Shown: positions 1 through 6,520, counted from the stretch's first letter. The stretch: DNA of 8,651 nucleotides from an uncultured bacterium (GCA_903847545.1 CAINDZ010000499.1:1-8651); one strand, 5' to 3'. Program-made: numbers and translations. Notes: generated by a model not told the origin, from the letters alone.

Positions 1-1644
1 GCGGCGCTGGCCGAGGCCATCGGCAGCGAGCGCGCGGCGCTGGCCGCGGCGCAGCGCCGTCACGCGGCCGCCGCGGACGCACTGGCCCAGCTGCGCGGAC
101 GCCTGTCGCTGGCGCCGGACGGCTCGCAGGACCACCAGGTGGCCCAGCTCGCCGGGCAGCATGCGGACTGGCTCGCCGCGTCCCGCGTCGCCGCCGAGGC
201 CGACACGACCCTGCGCCTGCGCGAAGAGGCCGTCCTGCCGGCGCATCGCGCGCTGGCCGAACCCGGCGTCGCGGAGCGCAAGTCGCGCGCGGACGCCGCA
301 CACCTGCGGGCCGAGGAACTGCGCGATGCCATCGCCGCGGTCGAGGCCGCCGTGGCCGACGCTCGCGCCTCCCGCGAATGGGAAAGAGCCGTGGCCGACC
401 TTGCCGTGGCGCGCGACCGCCTGGTGGAGGACCTGGCGCAGGCACGACGCGCGGCGCTGGCCGAGGCCCTGCTGGTCGACCTCCGCGCGAGCAACGCCGC
501 GACACGGCGCCCTGCCGTGCTGGACCGCGCGGCCTCGCTGCTCGGCGACTTCACTCGCGGGCGCGGCGTGCTCGAGGTCGACGGCGGCACCGATGCCGAG
601 GCCGCCTTCGCGGTGCTCGACACGCACACCGGCGCGCGGCAGTCGCCGGCCGAACTCTCGGACGGCACGCGCGCGCAGCTGCTGCTGGCGGTGCGCCTCG
701 GCTTCATCGAGACGATGGAGCACGGCACGGCCCTGCCCCTGTTCCTGGACGAGACGCTGACGACCACCGACGACGAGCGGTTCGCGGCGGTGGCCGTCGC
801 GCTGGGCGGCATCGCCCGCGACCAGGGCCGGCAGGTGTTCTACCTGACGAGCCAGCCGCGCGATGTCGAGGCCTGGCGGTCCGCGCTGGCCGCTGCGGGA
901 CTGCCCGCGCCGCACGTGCTGGACCTGGCTGCCGCGCGCCGCCTGGCCCGCGCCGCGACGATTGACCAGTTACCGCCGCCGCCGCAGGTGGCGGCGCCGC
1001 GCCCCGGGCCGGGGCCCGAGGGCCTGGCGGCCTGGCGCCTCGCCGTGGGCGTGCCGCCGTTCGACCCGCGCCGCGAGCCCGCGGCCCAGCACGTCGACTG
1101 GCTGCTGCTGGACGATGTCGACCTGCTCTACCGCCTGGTCGTCGCTCGCGCCGAACTGGTGGGCACGGCGCTCGCGGCGCGCGACCATCTCGTGGCCGCC
1201 GGCGTCATGGATGAGGGCGCGGCGTGCGCGCTGGCGGCGCGCGCCGGGCTGCTGGGGTTGTTCTGCGCGCAGTGGCGCATCGGTCGCGGGCGCGCGCTGG
1301 ACTTCGGGGACATCGAGGCCTCGGGCGCCGTCTCGAACGTGATGCACGAGCGCGTGCAGGCGGTGTTCGAGCAGTCGGGCGGCGATGCGACGACATTCCT
1401 GGCCGGGCTGGAGGGCGTGAAGGGGCTGCGCGAGTCCATCATCGCCAGGGTGCGCGAGCACCTGGCCGAGGCCGGCATCACCGACGAGCGCGACATCCTC
1501 GACGAGGCGGGCGTGCTGCAGCGCGTGCTGGCGCAGGCGGGCCTGCTCGCCACGCGCAGCGGGGCGCCGGCGCCGGACGCGTCGCTGGTGGCCGACTGTG
1601 TTTCACGCTGGTGGAAGGCGGCGCTGGCTGCGCTCGCCCGCTAG
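1..1644 (+). CDS. SbcC/Rad50/YhaN-like ABC-type ATPase, C-terminal part (5' end outside window)
   Basis: The frame is open from the first base, so the true start lies upstream; the first in-window alternative start (GTG at 139) is probably internal. The first ~170 residues are Ala/Arg/Glu-rich with heptad-like leucines, as in the returning arm of an SMC-type coiled coil. An ABC signature follows at 655-690 (LSDGTRAQLLLA), then Walker B LPLFLDE at 733-753 and a D-loop-like TLTTTDDERF. The switch region reads VFYLTSQ, without the usual histidine. This half-ATPase pattern resembles YhaN and SbcC/Rad50, which work with a Mre11/SbcD-type nuclease on DNA ends. After a Pro-rich linker (about 970-1020) comes a mostly helical extension of ~205 residues that I do not recognise. 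Walker A and any partner nuclease would lie upstream, outside the window. Family is fairly certain; DNA repair versus defence is not decidable here. Confidence 0.82.
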   Translation, partial: AALAEAIGSERAALAAAQRRHAAAADALAQLRGRLSLAPDGSQDHQVAQLAGQHADWLAASRVAAEADTTLRLREEAVLPAHRALAEPGVAERKSRADAAHLRAEELRDAIAAVEAAVADARASREWERAVADLAVARDRLVEDLAQARRAALAEALLVDLRASNAATRRPAVLDRAASLLGDFTRGRGVLEVDGGTDAEAAFAVLDTHTGARQSPAELSDGTRAQLLLAVRLGFIETMEHGTALPLFLDETLTTTDDERFAAVAVALGGIARDQGRQVFYLTSQPRDVEAWRSALAAAGLPAPHVLDLAAARRLARAATIDQLPPPPQVAAPRPGPGPEGLAAWRLAVGVPPFDPRREPAAQHVDWLLLDDVDLLYRLVVARAELVGTALAARDHLVAAGVMDEGAACALAARAGLLGLFCAQWRIGRGRALDFGDIEASGAVSNVMHERVQAVFEQSGGDATTFLAGLEGVKGLRESIIARVREHLAEAGITDERDILDEAGVLQRVLAQAGLLATRSGAPAPDASLVADCVSRWWKAALAALAR

Positions 1645-1677
1645 GATTTCGGACTCGGGGACATCGGACTCGAGACG

Positions 1678-2010
1678 CTAGTCGCCGCGCCGGATCAGGT
1701 CCGTCAGCCCCACGTTCGCCTCGAGGCGCTCGAGCAGGATCTGCCGCGTCAGCGAGCACGCCTCGGAGATCTTCGTCGACCGCAGGCTGTAGTAGACGTT
1801 GATGCCGTCCTTGCGCGTGTCGACGACGCCGGCCTGGCGCAGCACCGCCAGGTGCTGCGAAGTGTTGGCCTTCGGGATCTCGAGCAGGTCGGACAGCTCG
1901 TTCACCGAGACTTCGGGATGCTCCTTGAGGATCTCGAGGATCTCCAGGCGCTTGGGGTTCGCCAGGGTCTTGCAGAGTTCGGCCTGCAGTTCGAAGAGCT
2001 TGCGGTCCAT
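1678..2010 (-). CDS. ArsR/SmtB-family winged-helix transcriptional regulator
   Basis: This 110-residue protein has the usual ArsR length and layout. A helical N-terminus (LCKTLANPKRLEILEIL) is followed by a helix-turn-helix at about residues 35-59 (VSVNELSDLLEIPKANTSQHLAVLR) and a beta wing (DTRKDGINVYYSL). The ATG at 2010 is chosen because AAGGTGGAGG directly precedes it; the frame stays open far upstream, but only this start fits the family. The classic ELxVxDL metal site is absent. Two cysteines, C13 and C85, could sense thiols, sulfide or redox state, but this is inference. Proteins of this family repress their own promoter and a neighbouring operon until an effector binds. The gene lies 134 bp downstream of ispH on the same strand with its own promoter, and ends 33 bp from the convergent ATPase gene. 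Its target genes are unknown. Confidence 0.93.
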   Translation of the reverse strand: MDRKLFELQAELCKTLANPKRLEILEILKEHPEVSVNELSDLLEIPKANTSQHLAVLRQAGVVDTRKDGINVYYSLRSTKISEACSLTRQILLERLEANVGLTDLIRRGD

Positions 2011-2020
2011 CCTCCACCTT
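2011..2020 (-). promoter_or_regulatory. Ribosome binding site of the ArsR gene
   Basis: On the minus strand AAGGTGGAGG abuts the ATG at 2010. This purine-rich GGTGG/GGAGG stretch decides the start codon in a frame that otherwise has no stop for another 1.4 kb upstream. Confidence 0.7.
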
Positions 2021-2053
2021 CCGTCGCCTTGGCGGCGTTCCTGCGATCCCCGG

Positions 2054-2074
2054 CCGGCCCGGGTCCGGCCCGGG
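2054..2074. repeat. Two 10-bp direct repeats in the ArsR 5' leader
   Basis: CCGGCCCGGG occurs at 2054-2063 and again at 2065-2074, one base apart. Each copy contains the palindrome CCCGGG, so the copies can also pair with each other as a GC hairpin. They sit between the predicted ArsR transcription start and its ribosome binding site. A role in RNA folding or protein binding is possible; chance is also plausible at this GC content. Confidence 0.45.
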
Positions 2075-2084
2075 CGGCTCGTCC

Positions 2085-2101
2085 CAATATATGTTCGATT
2101 G
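2085..2101. promoter_or_regulatory. Candidate ArsR operator overlapping its own promoter
   Basis: CAATATATGTTCGATTG is an imperfect palindrome: the outer CAAT/ATTG arms match perfectly, the centre only partly. It is one of few AT-rich spots in GC-rich surroundings and covers the -10 hexamer and part of the spacer of the ArsR promoter. That is where an autorepressing ArsR protein would bind. The assignment is inferred from position. Confidence 0.4.
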
Positions 2102-2114
2102 CGCGGCAGGTAAA
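2086..2114 (-). promoter_or_regulatory. Sigma70-type promoter for the ArsR gene
   Basis: On the minus strand a -35 box TTTACC (2109-2114, 4/6 matches) is followed after exactly 17 bp by a -10 box TATATT (2086-2091, 5/6 matches). The predicted start near 2079 gives a leader of about 69 nt. This suggests the regulator is transcribed independently of ispH. Confidence 0.6.
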
Positions 2115-2144
2115 CCGTTGCCCCGTCCCGCAGCCCGGCGCGGC

Positions 2145-3098
2145 TCAGCGGCCGGGCCGTTCCTGCAGCTCGGCCGGCAGCTGGAAGCGGACGTTCTCCT
2201 GCATGGCGACCACCGGCTCCTCGCGCCAGCCGGCGGCCTCCAGGTCGCGCACCACGGCCTGCACCAGGTGCTCGGGTGCCGAGGCCCCCGCGGTCAGGCC
2301 GATGACCGGCACGTGGGCCAGCTCGCCGGCGCGCAGGTCGGCCGGGCCGTCGATCAGCGTGGCCGGCACCCCCAGGTTCACCGCGACCTCGCACAGGCGA
2401 CGGCTGTTGCTGCTGTTGGTCGACCCGACCACCAGCAGGTGCCCGATGCCCATCCCCACGAGCGCCTTCACCGCGTCCTGGCGGTTCTGCGTGGCGTAGC
2501 AGATGTCGCTCTTGGCCGGCTCGACCAGCAGCGGGAAGCGGGCGCGCAGCGCGGCGGCGATGTCGCGCGTCTCGTCGACGCTGAGCGTCGTCTGCGTGGC
2601 CAGCGCCAGCGGCGTGTCGGCGCCGAACGGCAGCGCGGCGACGTCGCCCACGCTCGTCACCAGCGTGATGTGGCCCGGCGCCTCGCCCATGGTGCCCAGC
2701 ACCTCGTCGTGGCCGGCGTGCCCGATCAGCAGCATGTGCCGCCCGTCCTCGACGTGGCGCAGCACCTCCTGGTGCACCTTCGTCACGAGCGGGCACGTGG
2801 CGTCGATGGCGCGCAGGCCGCGGCGCTCGGCGTCCTGCCGCACCTCGGGCGCGATGCCGTGCGCGCTGAAGACGACGGTCGCGCCGTCCGGCACCTCGTC
2901 GAGCTCGTCGACGAACGACACGCCGCGCGACCGGAAGTCGTCGACGACCGCCCGGTTGTGGACGATCTCGCGCCGGACGTAGAGCGGCGTGCCGTGGATC
3001 TCGAGCAGGCGGTCGACGACCTCGATGGCGCGCTCGACCCCGGCGCAGAAGCCGCGGGGCTGGACGGTCAGGAGGCGGCGGGCAGGTTCGGCGCTCAT
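2145..3098 (-). CDS. ispH: 4-hydroxy-3-methylbut-2-enyl diphosphate reductase (IspH/LytB)
   Basis: IspH is the last enzyme of the MEP isoprenoid pathway. It reduces HMBPP to IPP and DMAPP in the cytoplasm using a [4Fe-4S] cluster. The 317-residue protein has normal family length and all hallmarks: cluster cysteines C18 (RGFCAGV), C102 (DATCPLVTKVH) and C200 (SDICYATQNRQ); substrate histidines H47, H80 (SAHG) and H130; catalytic E132 (GHAGHDEVLGTMGE); and the phosphate-binding SSNSRRL and GLTAGAS motifs. The ATG at 3098 is chosen because GGGAG lies 5 nt upstream and the protein starts just before the conserved PRGFCAGV. An in-frame ATG further upstream (to 3215) would only add an atypical Pro/Arg-rich tail. 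No convincing promoter was found for it. It is followed by, but probably not co-transcribed with, the ArsR gene. Confidence 0.98.
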   Translation of the reverse strand: MSAEPARRLLTVQPRGFCAGVERAIEVVDRLLEIHGTPLYVRREIVHNRAVVDDFRSRGVSFVDELDEVPDGATVVFSAHGIAPEVRQDAERRGLRAIDATCPLVTKVHQEVLRHVEDGRHMLLIGHAGHDEVLGTMGEAPGHITLVTSVGDVAALPFGADTPLALATQTTLSVDETRDIAAALRARFPLLVEPAKSDICYATQNRQDAVKALVGMGIGHLLVVGSTNSSNSRRLCEVAVNLGVPATLIDGPADLRAGELAHVPVIGLTAGASAPEHLVQAVVRDLEAAGWREEPVVAMQENVRFQLPAELQERPGR

Positions 3099-3194
3099 GG
3101 ACGCTCCCGGCGGTCGGACTGGACACGGGCGGCCCTTGCGGGCCCGGCGGCAACGTGGATCTTCGGGGCGCAAGATACGCGCAGGCGGCCCGGG

Positions 3195-3224
3195 TGGACA
3201 CCCCCCGGACATCATCAGAATAAT
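3195..3224 (+). promoter_or_regulatory. Plus-strand promoter candidate for an intergenic RNA
   Basis: A -35 box TGGACA (3195-3200, 5/6) and a -10 box AATAAT (3219-3224, 5/6) are separated by 18 bp, predicting a start near 3231. No protein gene lies downstream on this strand before the terminator at 3474-3509, so it would drive a non-coding transcript of about 280 nt. Confidence 0.45.
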
Positions 3225-3371
3225 TCATGCCACCATCAGGATTGATGACTGGCCCTGATGGGCCAGCGCCCGTTATGCTTATCTTGTTCGGAAAACGAGC
3301 AAAGAAATTTACGCAGCCAAGTGGATTCAGGGCATCCAATTGGGCGAAAATCTGAGATAAGCGAAAAAGTT

Positions 3372-3403
3372 CATTCCGAACTGTTGCGAAACAGTGAAGA
3401 ATG
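3372..3403 (+). other. GNRA-capped hairpin with symmetric internal loop
   Basis: CATTC (3372-3376) pairs with GAATG (3399-3403) and ACTGTT (3380-3385) pairs with AACAGT (3390-3395), enclosing a GCGA tetraloop. The intervening CGA/GAA loop could form tandem sheared G-A pairs. On the minus strand the loop would be TCGC, which is not a GNRA loop, so plus-strand RNA is favoured. The hairpin overlaps a second promoter-like sequence, TTGCGA (3384-3389), 17 bp, TAGATT (3407-3412); both cannot be the main function at once. Confidence 0.45.
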
Positions 3404-3412
3404 CTGTAGATT
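3384..3412 (+). promoter_or_regulatory. Alternative internal plus-strand promoter-like sequence
   Basis: TTGCGA (4/6) and TAGATT (4/6) are separated by exactly 17 bp. A start near 3420 would give a compact RNA of about 90 nt ending at the 3474-3509 terminator. The boxes resemble the TTGCA/TAGA(A or G)T pairs upstream of the two cytochrome genes. This competes with the promoter at 3195-3224 as the origin of the transcript. Confidence 0.3.
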
Positions 3413-3461
3413 ACGGGCACTTCAGCTCGCGGCTTGTCGGTATCTCCCTCCAATCCCCCAC

Positions 3462-3471
3462 CGGCATGCCG
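3462..3471. repeat. 10-bp perfect palindrome just before the terminator
   Basis: CGGCATGCCG is fully self-complementary and lies 2 bp ahead of the terminator stem. It could be a protein site or an RNA dimerisation element; its size alone is weak evidence. Confidence 0.35.
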
Positions 3472-3473
3472 TT

Positions 3474-3509
3474 GGACCGGCCTCGCAATCGCGAGGCCGG
3501 TCCGCTTTT
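3474..3509 (+). terminator. Strong Rho-independent terminator on the plus strand
   Basis: A perfect 13-bp GC-rich stem, 3474-3486 with 3491-3503, is closed by an AATC loop and followed by GCTTTTC. The T-run lies only on the plus-strand side; read on the minus strand the stem is followed by AACGG. It therefore primarily ends a plus-strand transcript from the intergenic region and not the glycosyltransferase mRNA arriving from the other side, although weak bidirectional action is possible. Confidence 0.75.
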
Positions 3510-3553
3510 CATCCCCAGCAGAACCAGTGTCGGGACGCGCGAGGGCGGGCCGG

Positions 3554-5500
3554 TCAGCGCGCGTCGAGCCGCTGCAGCGCCGCCGCGACGACCGGCGTCA
3601 CGGCCGGCACCGAACGCGCGCGGCGCAGCGCATCCTGCAGGCCCTGGCGCGCATCGTTCCAGGCGGGATCGATGGCAGCCGCCGTCCGCATCGCCGCCAC
3701 GGCCTGCGCGTAGCACGCGACGGCGGCGAGGGCCGCCGGCTCGTCGGCCGCCGTCGACGACGGGCCGAGCGGCGCGCGCGCGAGCTCGCCCTGCAGCAGC
3801 CGGCACAACCCGAGGTTCAGCGCCGACAACTGCGAGCGCGGGTAGATTTCCAGCACGCGCGCGCTGTGCCGCGCCGCCTGCTCGAGCACGGGCCCGGCGC
3901 GCGCGACGAGCGGTGCGGCCTCGCCGCTGCGGCCCGCGCCCGCCAGCGCGGTCACGCGATCCACGTCCGGGCGCGCCTGCATCAACAGCAGCGCCCCGTA
4001 GCGCATGTGGGCGTCGACGTCGAGGGGATCCAGTTCCGTCGCGCGCCGCAGGTGCGCGGCCGCCTGCGCCAGGTCGGGCTGGCGGTCGCCGAACGGACGC
4101 ATGGTGACGACGCCGAGGTTGAACTCGTCCTGCGCCAGCCAGCGGTCTTCGCCGAGCCCGTACCAGTCGACGTTGGCCACGACGAAAAGCGCCGCGGCCA
4201 CGCCGACGGCCACTGCGAAGCGCCGCGTGTCGGTGCGGCGCCACTCCAGCACCTGCGCCACGAAGGCGGCCGCGAACAGCGCGGCCAGGGGCAGCAGCGG
4301 CGCGCGGAAACGCGCGGCGACGAAGAACGGCAGGATGGCCGCGGCCTGCACGACGACCAGCCAGCGCAGCAGGTCCAGCCGCGGCTCGCGCGGCACGAAC
4401 ACCAGGCCGGCCACCGCCAGCGGCAACAGCAGCCACGTGCCGGGCCACCAGCGCGCCAGCACGAACACGCCTTCCTTCTCGGCCAGCCAGCGCGGGTTGA
4501 TGTTGTTGCGGCCCTCGCGCGCGTTCAGCAGCAGCACGGCCTTCTTCACCGTCAATTGCAGCGCCTGGCCCGGGTGCGCGGTCATCCACTTGAGGGCGTC
4601 GCGCGCCATGAGGTCCGAGAACGCGCCCGGCGTGGCGGCGCCGCGCTGGCGCGCCGACAACTGCAGGCCGTCCCAGCGCACGCCGACGGGAATGGCCGAC
4701 ACGCCGTCGGCGTCCTCGCTGTTGCCTGTGTAGAGGTTCACGCCGAAGTTCGCGCTGATCGGCACGAACTCGCCGTGGCGCAGGTTGTGCAGCGTGGCCG
4801 GCGCGATCGCCACCAGGCAGCCGGCGGCCGTCACGGCGAACGCGCGCCACCAGGGCGTCGCCCGCGCATGAGCACCGGGCGCCGACGCACGTCCCTGCCG
4901 CCACAGCCACACGCCCAGCACCGGCAGCACGACCAGCACGTTCGGCCGTCCCAGCGCCGCCAGCCCCAGCAGCGCGCCGGACAACGCCAGGCGCAGCAGA
5001 CCACGCCGCGCGGGCGCGATCACCGCCTGCAGGAACAGCAGCAGCGACACCGAGGTGAACGCCATCGTCCACGCCTCGGCCACCATCTGCGCCTCGAAGA
5101 ACGGGAGGATCGGCAGCGCCGCGGCCGCCAGCGCGCCGGTCAGCGCCACGCGCGGACTGAGCACCAGCCGCGCGACGGCGAAGTTCACGACGGCCGTGGC
5201 GACGCCCACGCCCAGCTGCAGCACCAGCACGCCGGGCATGTCCAGGCCCAGGCGGTACAGCAGGGCCAGCAGGTAGGCGGCCAGGGGCGGCTTGAAGAAG
5301 GCCTGCGTCTCGAAGGGACGCCCGTCGATGAGCGCGCGCGCCCACTGGTCGAAGAACGAGGCGTCGACGACCGGCGTCTGCATGAACAGCGACCGCGAGG
5401 CCGGCGCCCAGAACAGGATGCGCACGAGCAGCGCCACGGCGGCGACCAGCGCGGCCTGGCGCCACGGGAACGCGGCGGAATTGCGGATGGGCTTGGCCAC
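3554..5500 (-). CDS. GT39/PMT-type membrane glycosyltransferase with C-terminal TPR-like domain
   Basis: This 648-residue integral membrane protein resembles the PMT_2/ArnT-like GT-C superfamily, which transfers a sugar from a polyprenyl-phosphate donor to a lipid or protein on the outer face of the inner membrane. TM1 is at about residues 16-32 and is followed by a loop with the expected acidic residue (VVDASFFDQWA, D46/D51) and the FFKPPLAAYLLA motif (68-79). Roughly ten to twelve TM segments follow, with a periplasmic loop carrying NFGVNLYTGN. From about residue 452 to the end the protein is soluble and helical with TPR-like repeats (LRRATELDPLDVDAHMRYGALLL; AAAIDPAWNDARQGLQDALRRA). A GTG start at 5500 is chosen: AAAGGA lies just upstream and the protein then begins a few residues before TM1. 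No ATG is better placed. Sugar and acceptor are unknown. It is divergent from the SafE-like gene. Confidence 0.85.
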   Translation of the reverse strand: MAKPIRNSAAFPWRQAALVAAVALLVRILFWAPASRSLFMQTPVVDASFFDQWARALIDGRPFETQAFFKPPLAAYLLALLYRLGLDMPGVLVLQLGVGVATAVVNFAVARLVLSPRVALTGALAAAALPILPFFEAQMVAEAWTMAFTSVSLLLFLQAVIAPARRGLLRLALSGALLGLAALGRPNVLVVLPVLGVWLWRQGRASAPGAHARATPWWRAFAVTAAGCLVAIAPATLHNLRHGEFVPISANFGVNLYTGNSEDADGVSAIPVGVRWDGLQLSARQRGAATPGAFSDLMARDALKWMTAHPGQALQLTVKKAVLLLNAREGRNNINPRWLAEKEGVFVLARWWPGTWLLLPLAVAGLVFVPREPRLDLLRWLVVVQAAAILPFFVAARFRAPLLPLAALFAAAFVAQVLEWRRTDTRRFAVAVGVAAALFVVANVDWYGLGEDRWLAQDEFNLGVVTMRPFGDRQPDLAQAAAHLRRATELDPLDVDAHMRYGALLLMQARPDVDRVTALAGAGRSGEAAPLVARAGPVLEQAARHSARVLEIYPRSQLSALNLGLCRLLQGELARAPLGPSSTAADEPAALAAVACYAQAVAAMRTAAAIDPAWNDARQGLQDALRRARSVPAVTPVVAAALQRLDAR

Positions 5501-5548
5501 GCGGTCCTTTCCGGGAAATGGCGGCCGAACGCGGCCGCAGCGACGGGC

Positions 5549-5578
5549 AGCATACGAGGGCGCCCGCGGCGGCGTCAA
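5549..5578 (-). promoter_or_regulatory. Sigma70-type promoter for the glycosyltransferase gene
   Basis: On the minus strand TTGACG (5573-5578, 5/6) is separated by 18 bp from TATGCT (5549-5554, 4/6). The predicted start near 5542 gives a leader of about 42 nt, containing a CGGCCG-AACG-CGGCCG hairpin, before the GTG. Confidence 0.5.
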
Positions 5579-5612
5579 GGCGACCGCCCCCCGCGTGTAC
5601 AGCGCCCCCTCA

Positions 5613-5641
5613 TTGCCCTCGCCGCCGGCGGGGCGTATCGT
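5613..5641 (+). promoter_or_regulatory. Weak promoter candidate for the SafE-like gene
   Basis: TTGCCC (5613-5618, 4/6) and TATCGT (5636-5641, 4/6) are separated by 17 bp, predicting a start near 5648 and a leader of about 50 nt. The region is very GC-rich, so chance matches are possible. It lies back to back with the glycosyltransferase promoter. Confidence 0.35.
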
Positions 5642-5697
5642 TGCGCGTCCTCGCCGTCCTTTGTCCGTCACCTCGCGTGACGCCGGGAGGCTCCTTC

Positions 5698-6450
5698 ATG
5701 GATTGCTGCAGTCCTGCCGCCGATGTGCACGCCGCAACGCTCACGCTGTGGGCCGCGCTGGGCGTCGGCCTGACCACCAGCCTGGGCCACTGCCTGGGCA
5801 TGTGCGGCCCCCTCATCAGCACGTACTCGCTCGCCCAGGGCAAGGCCGACAGCCGGTTGCGCTCGCTGCTGCCCGGGCTGCTGCTGTACCACCTCGGACG
5901 GATCAACACCTACGCGCTGCTGGGCGCGGTGCTCAGCCTGGCCTCGACGGCCACGCACGCCGCGGCGCCGACGGCCGGCGCGCGCGCGATCGTCTTCCTG
6001 GTCGCCGGCGTGCTGATGGTGCTGATGGGCCTGGGCCTCGGCGGCTGGCTGCCGACCGGCCGCCTGATCGCCGGCACGCGCCTGGGCCGCCTGGTGGCCG
6101 ACCGCTTCCTGGCGCTGGTGGGCACGCGCTCGCCCTTCGGGCGCTACTTCCTGGGGATGGCCAACGGCCTGGTGCCCTGCGGTCCCGTCTATGCCATGGC
6201 CGCGGCGGCGTTGACGGCCCCGACACCGGTGCACGGCGCCGGCACCATGGCGATGTTCGGCCTGGGCACGGTGCCGGTGCTGCTGGCCGTGGGTCTTGGC
6301 GCCGGCCGCCTGGCCCCCGCGCTGCAGCGCCGGTTCAACATCGGGGCGGCCCTGCTGGTGGTGTTCATGGGGCTGGAGTTCCTCATCCGCGCCGGTAAGC
6401 TGGGCGGGATGATCCGCGAGATCCGCTGGGGCGTCTGGCCGGTGTTCTAG
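5698..6450 (+). CDS. SafE/TauE- or DsbD_2-type six-TM membrane protein
   Basis: This 250-residue inner-membrane protein has about six TM segments in two halves. The first half carries the signature GHCLGMCGP (C32, C36) and the second carries NGLVPCGPVY (C161). These motifs define the DsbD_2 (UreH-like) group often annotated as sulfite exporter TauE/SafE. Relatives are linked to thiol-disulfide transfer across the membrane, cytochrome c or copper-oxidase assembly, and metal or sulfite export, so the name says little about substrate. The N-terminal MDCC adds two cysteines (C3, C4) that might bind metal. The ATG at 5698 is chosen because GGGAGG ends 7 nt upstream; the longer upstream frame is Arg/Pro-rich and not membrane-like. 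The gene is monocistronic, ending in the terminator at 6458-6520, and the cytochrome genes follow. A role in cytochrome maturation is a positional guess. Confidence 0.85.
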   Translation: MDCCSPAADVHAATLTLWAALGVGLTTSLGHCLGMCGPLISTYSLAQGKADSRLRSLLPGLLLYHLGRINTYALLGAVLSLASTATHAAAPTAGARAIVFLVAGVLMVLMGLGLGGWLPTGRLIAGTRLGRLVADRFLALVGTRSPFGRYFLGMANGLVPCGPVYAMAAAALTAPTPVHGAGTMAMFGLGTVPVLLAVGLGAGRLAPALQRRFNIGAALLVVFMGLEFLIRAGKLGGMIREIRWGVWPVF

Positions 6451-6457
6451 CGACCCG

Positions 6458-6520
6458 GGTATCCCGCAGGCGGGGTTCCGCGCGTGCGACGCCCCCCTGC
6501 GGGATACCGGAGTATTTTTA
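6458..6520 (+). terminator. Rho-independent terminator after the SafE-like gene
   Basis: GGTATCCCGCAGG (6458-6470) pairs perfectly over 13 bp with CCTGCGGGATACC (6496-6508). An inner GGGG/CCCC helix extends the stem past a one-base bulge. GGAG and then TATTTTTAT follow. The hairpin begins 7 bp after the stop codon and separates the SafE-like gene from the cytochrome promoter. Confidence 0.75.

Larger units (their letters stand above)
3231..3510 (+). ncRNA. Candidate structured non-coding RNA, family unknown
   Basis: This stretch is AT-richer than its surroundings, has no plausible coding frame on either strand, and ends in a near-perfect terminator. On the plus strand it can fold into: CTGGCCC/GGGCCAG (3249-3255/3260-3266); an 11-bp helix, 3276-3286 with 3353-3363, that uses G-U wobbles available only in plus-strand RNA; an enclosed hairpin (3317-3326/3334-3343) with one mismatch; and a hairpin at 3372-3403 with a symmetric internal loop compatible with tandem G-A pairs and a GCGA (GNRA) tetraloop. 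I compared it by eye with 6S, SRP, tmRNA, T-box, SAM, TPP and c-di-GMP riboswitch consensus motifs and found no match. No plus-strand gene follows, which favours a trans-acting sRNA over a riboswitch. Exact ends are uncertain. Confidence 0.42.

Noticed and set aside
1649..1672. TCGGACTCG repeated twice between the ATPase and ArsR genes
   Set aside because: Two 9-bp copies, 15 bp apart, in a short convergent gap. Too small to call an attachment site or mobile-element remnant, and there is no terminator stem or T-run.
3258..3713. Possible small protein encoded in the intergenic region
   Set aside because: The 151-codon frame has no convincing ribosome binding site, runs through the terminator into the antisense of the glycosyltransferase gene, and its composition changes abruptly there.
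3434..5680. Very long plus-strand open frame (748 codons)
   Set aside because: It lies antisense to the glycosyltransferase, is dominated by Arg/Gln/His-rich low-complexity sequence, and has no recognisable domain. It is a by-product of high GC on the opposite strand.
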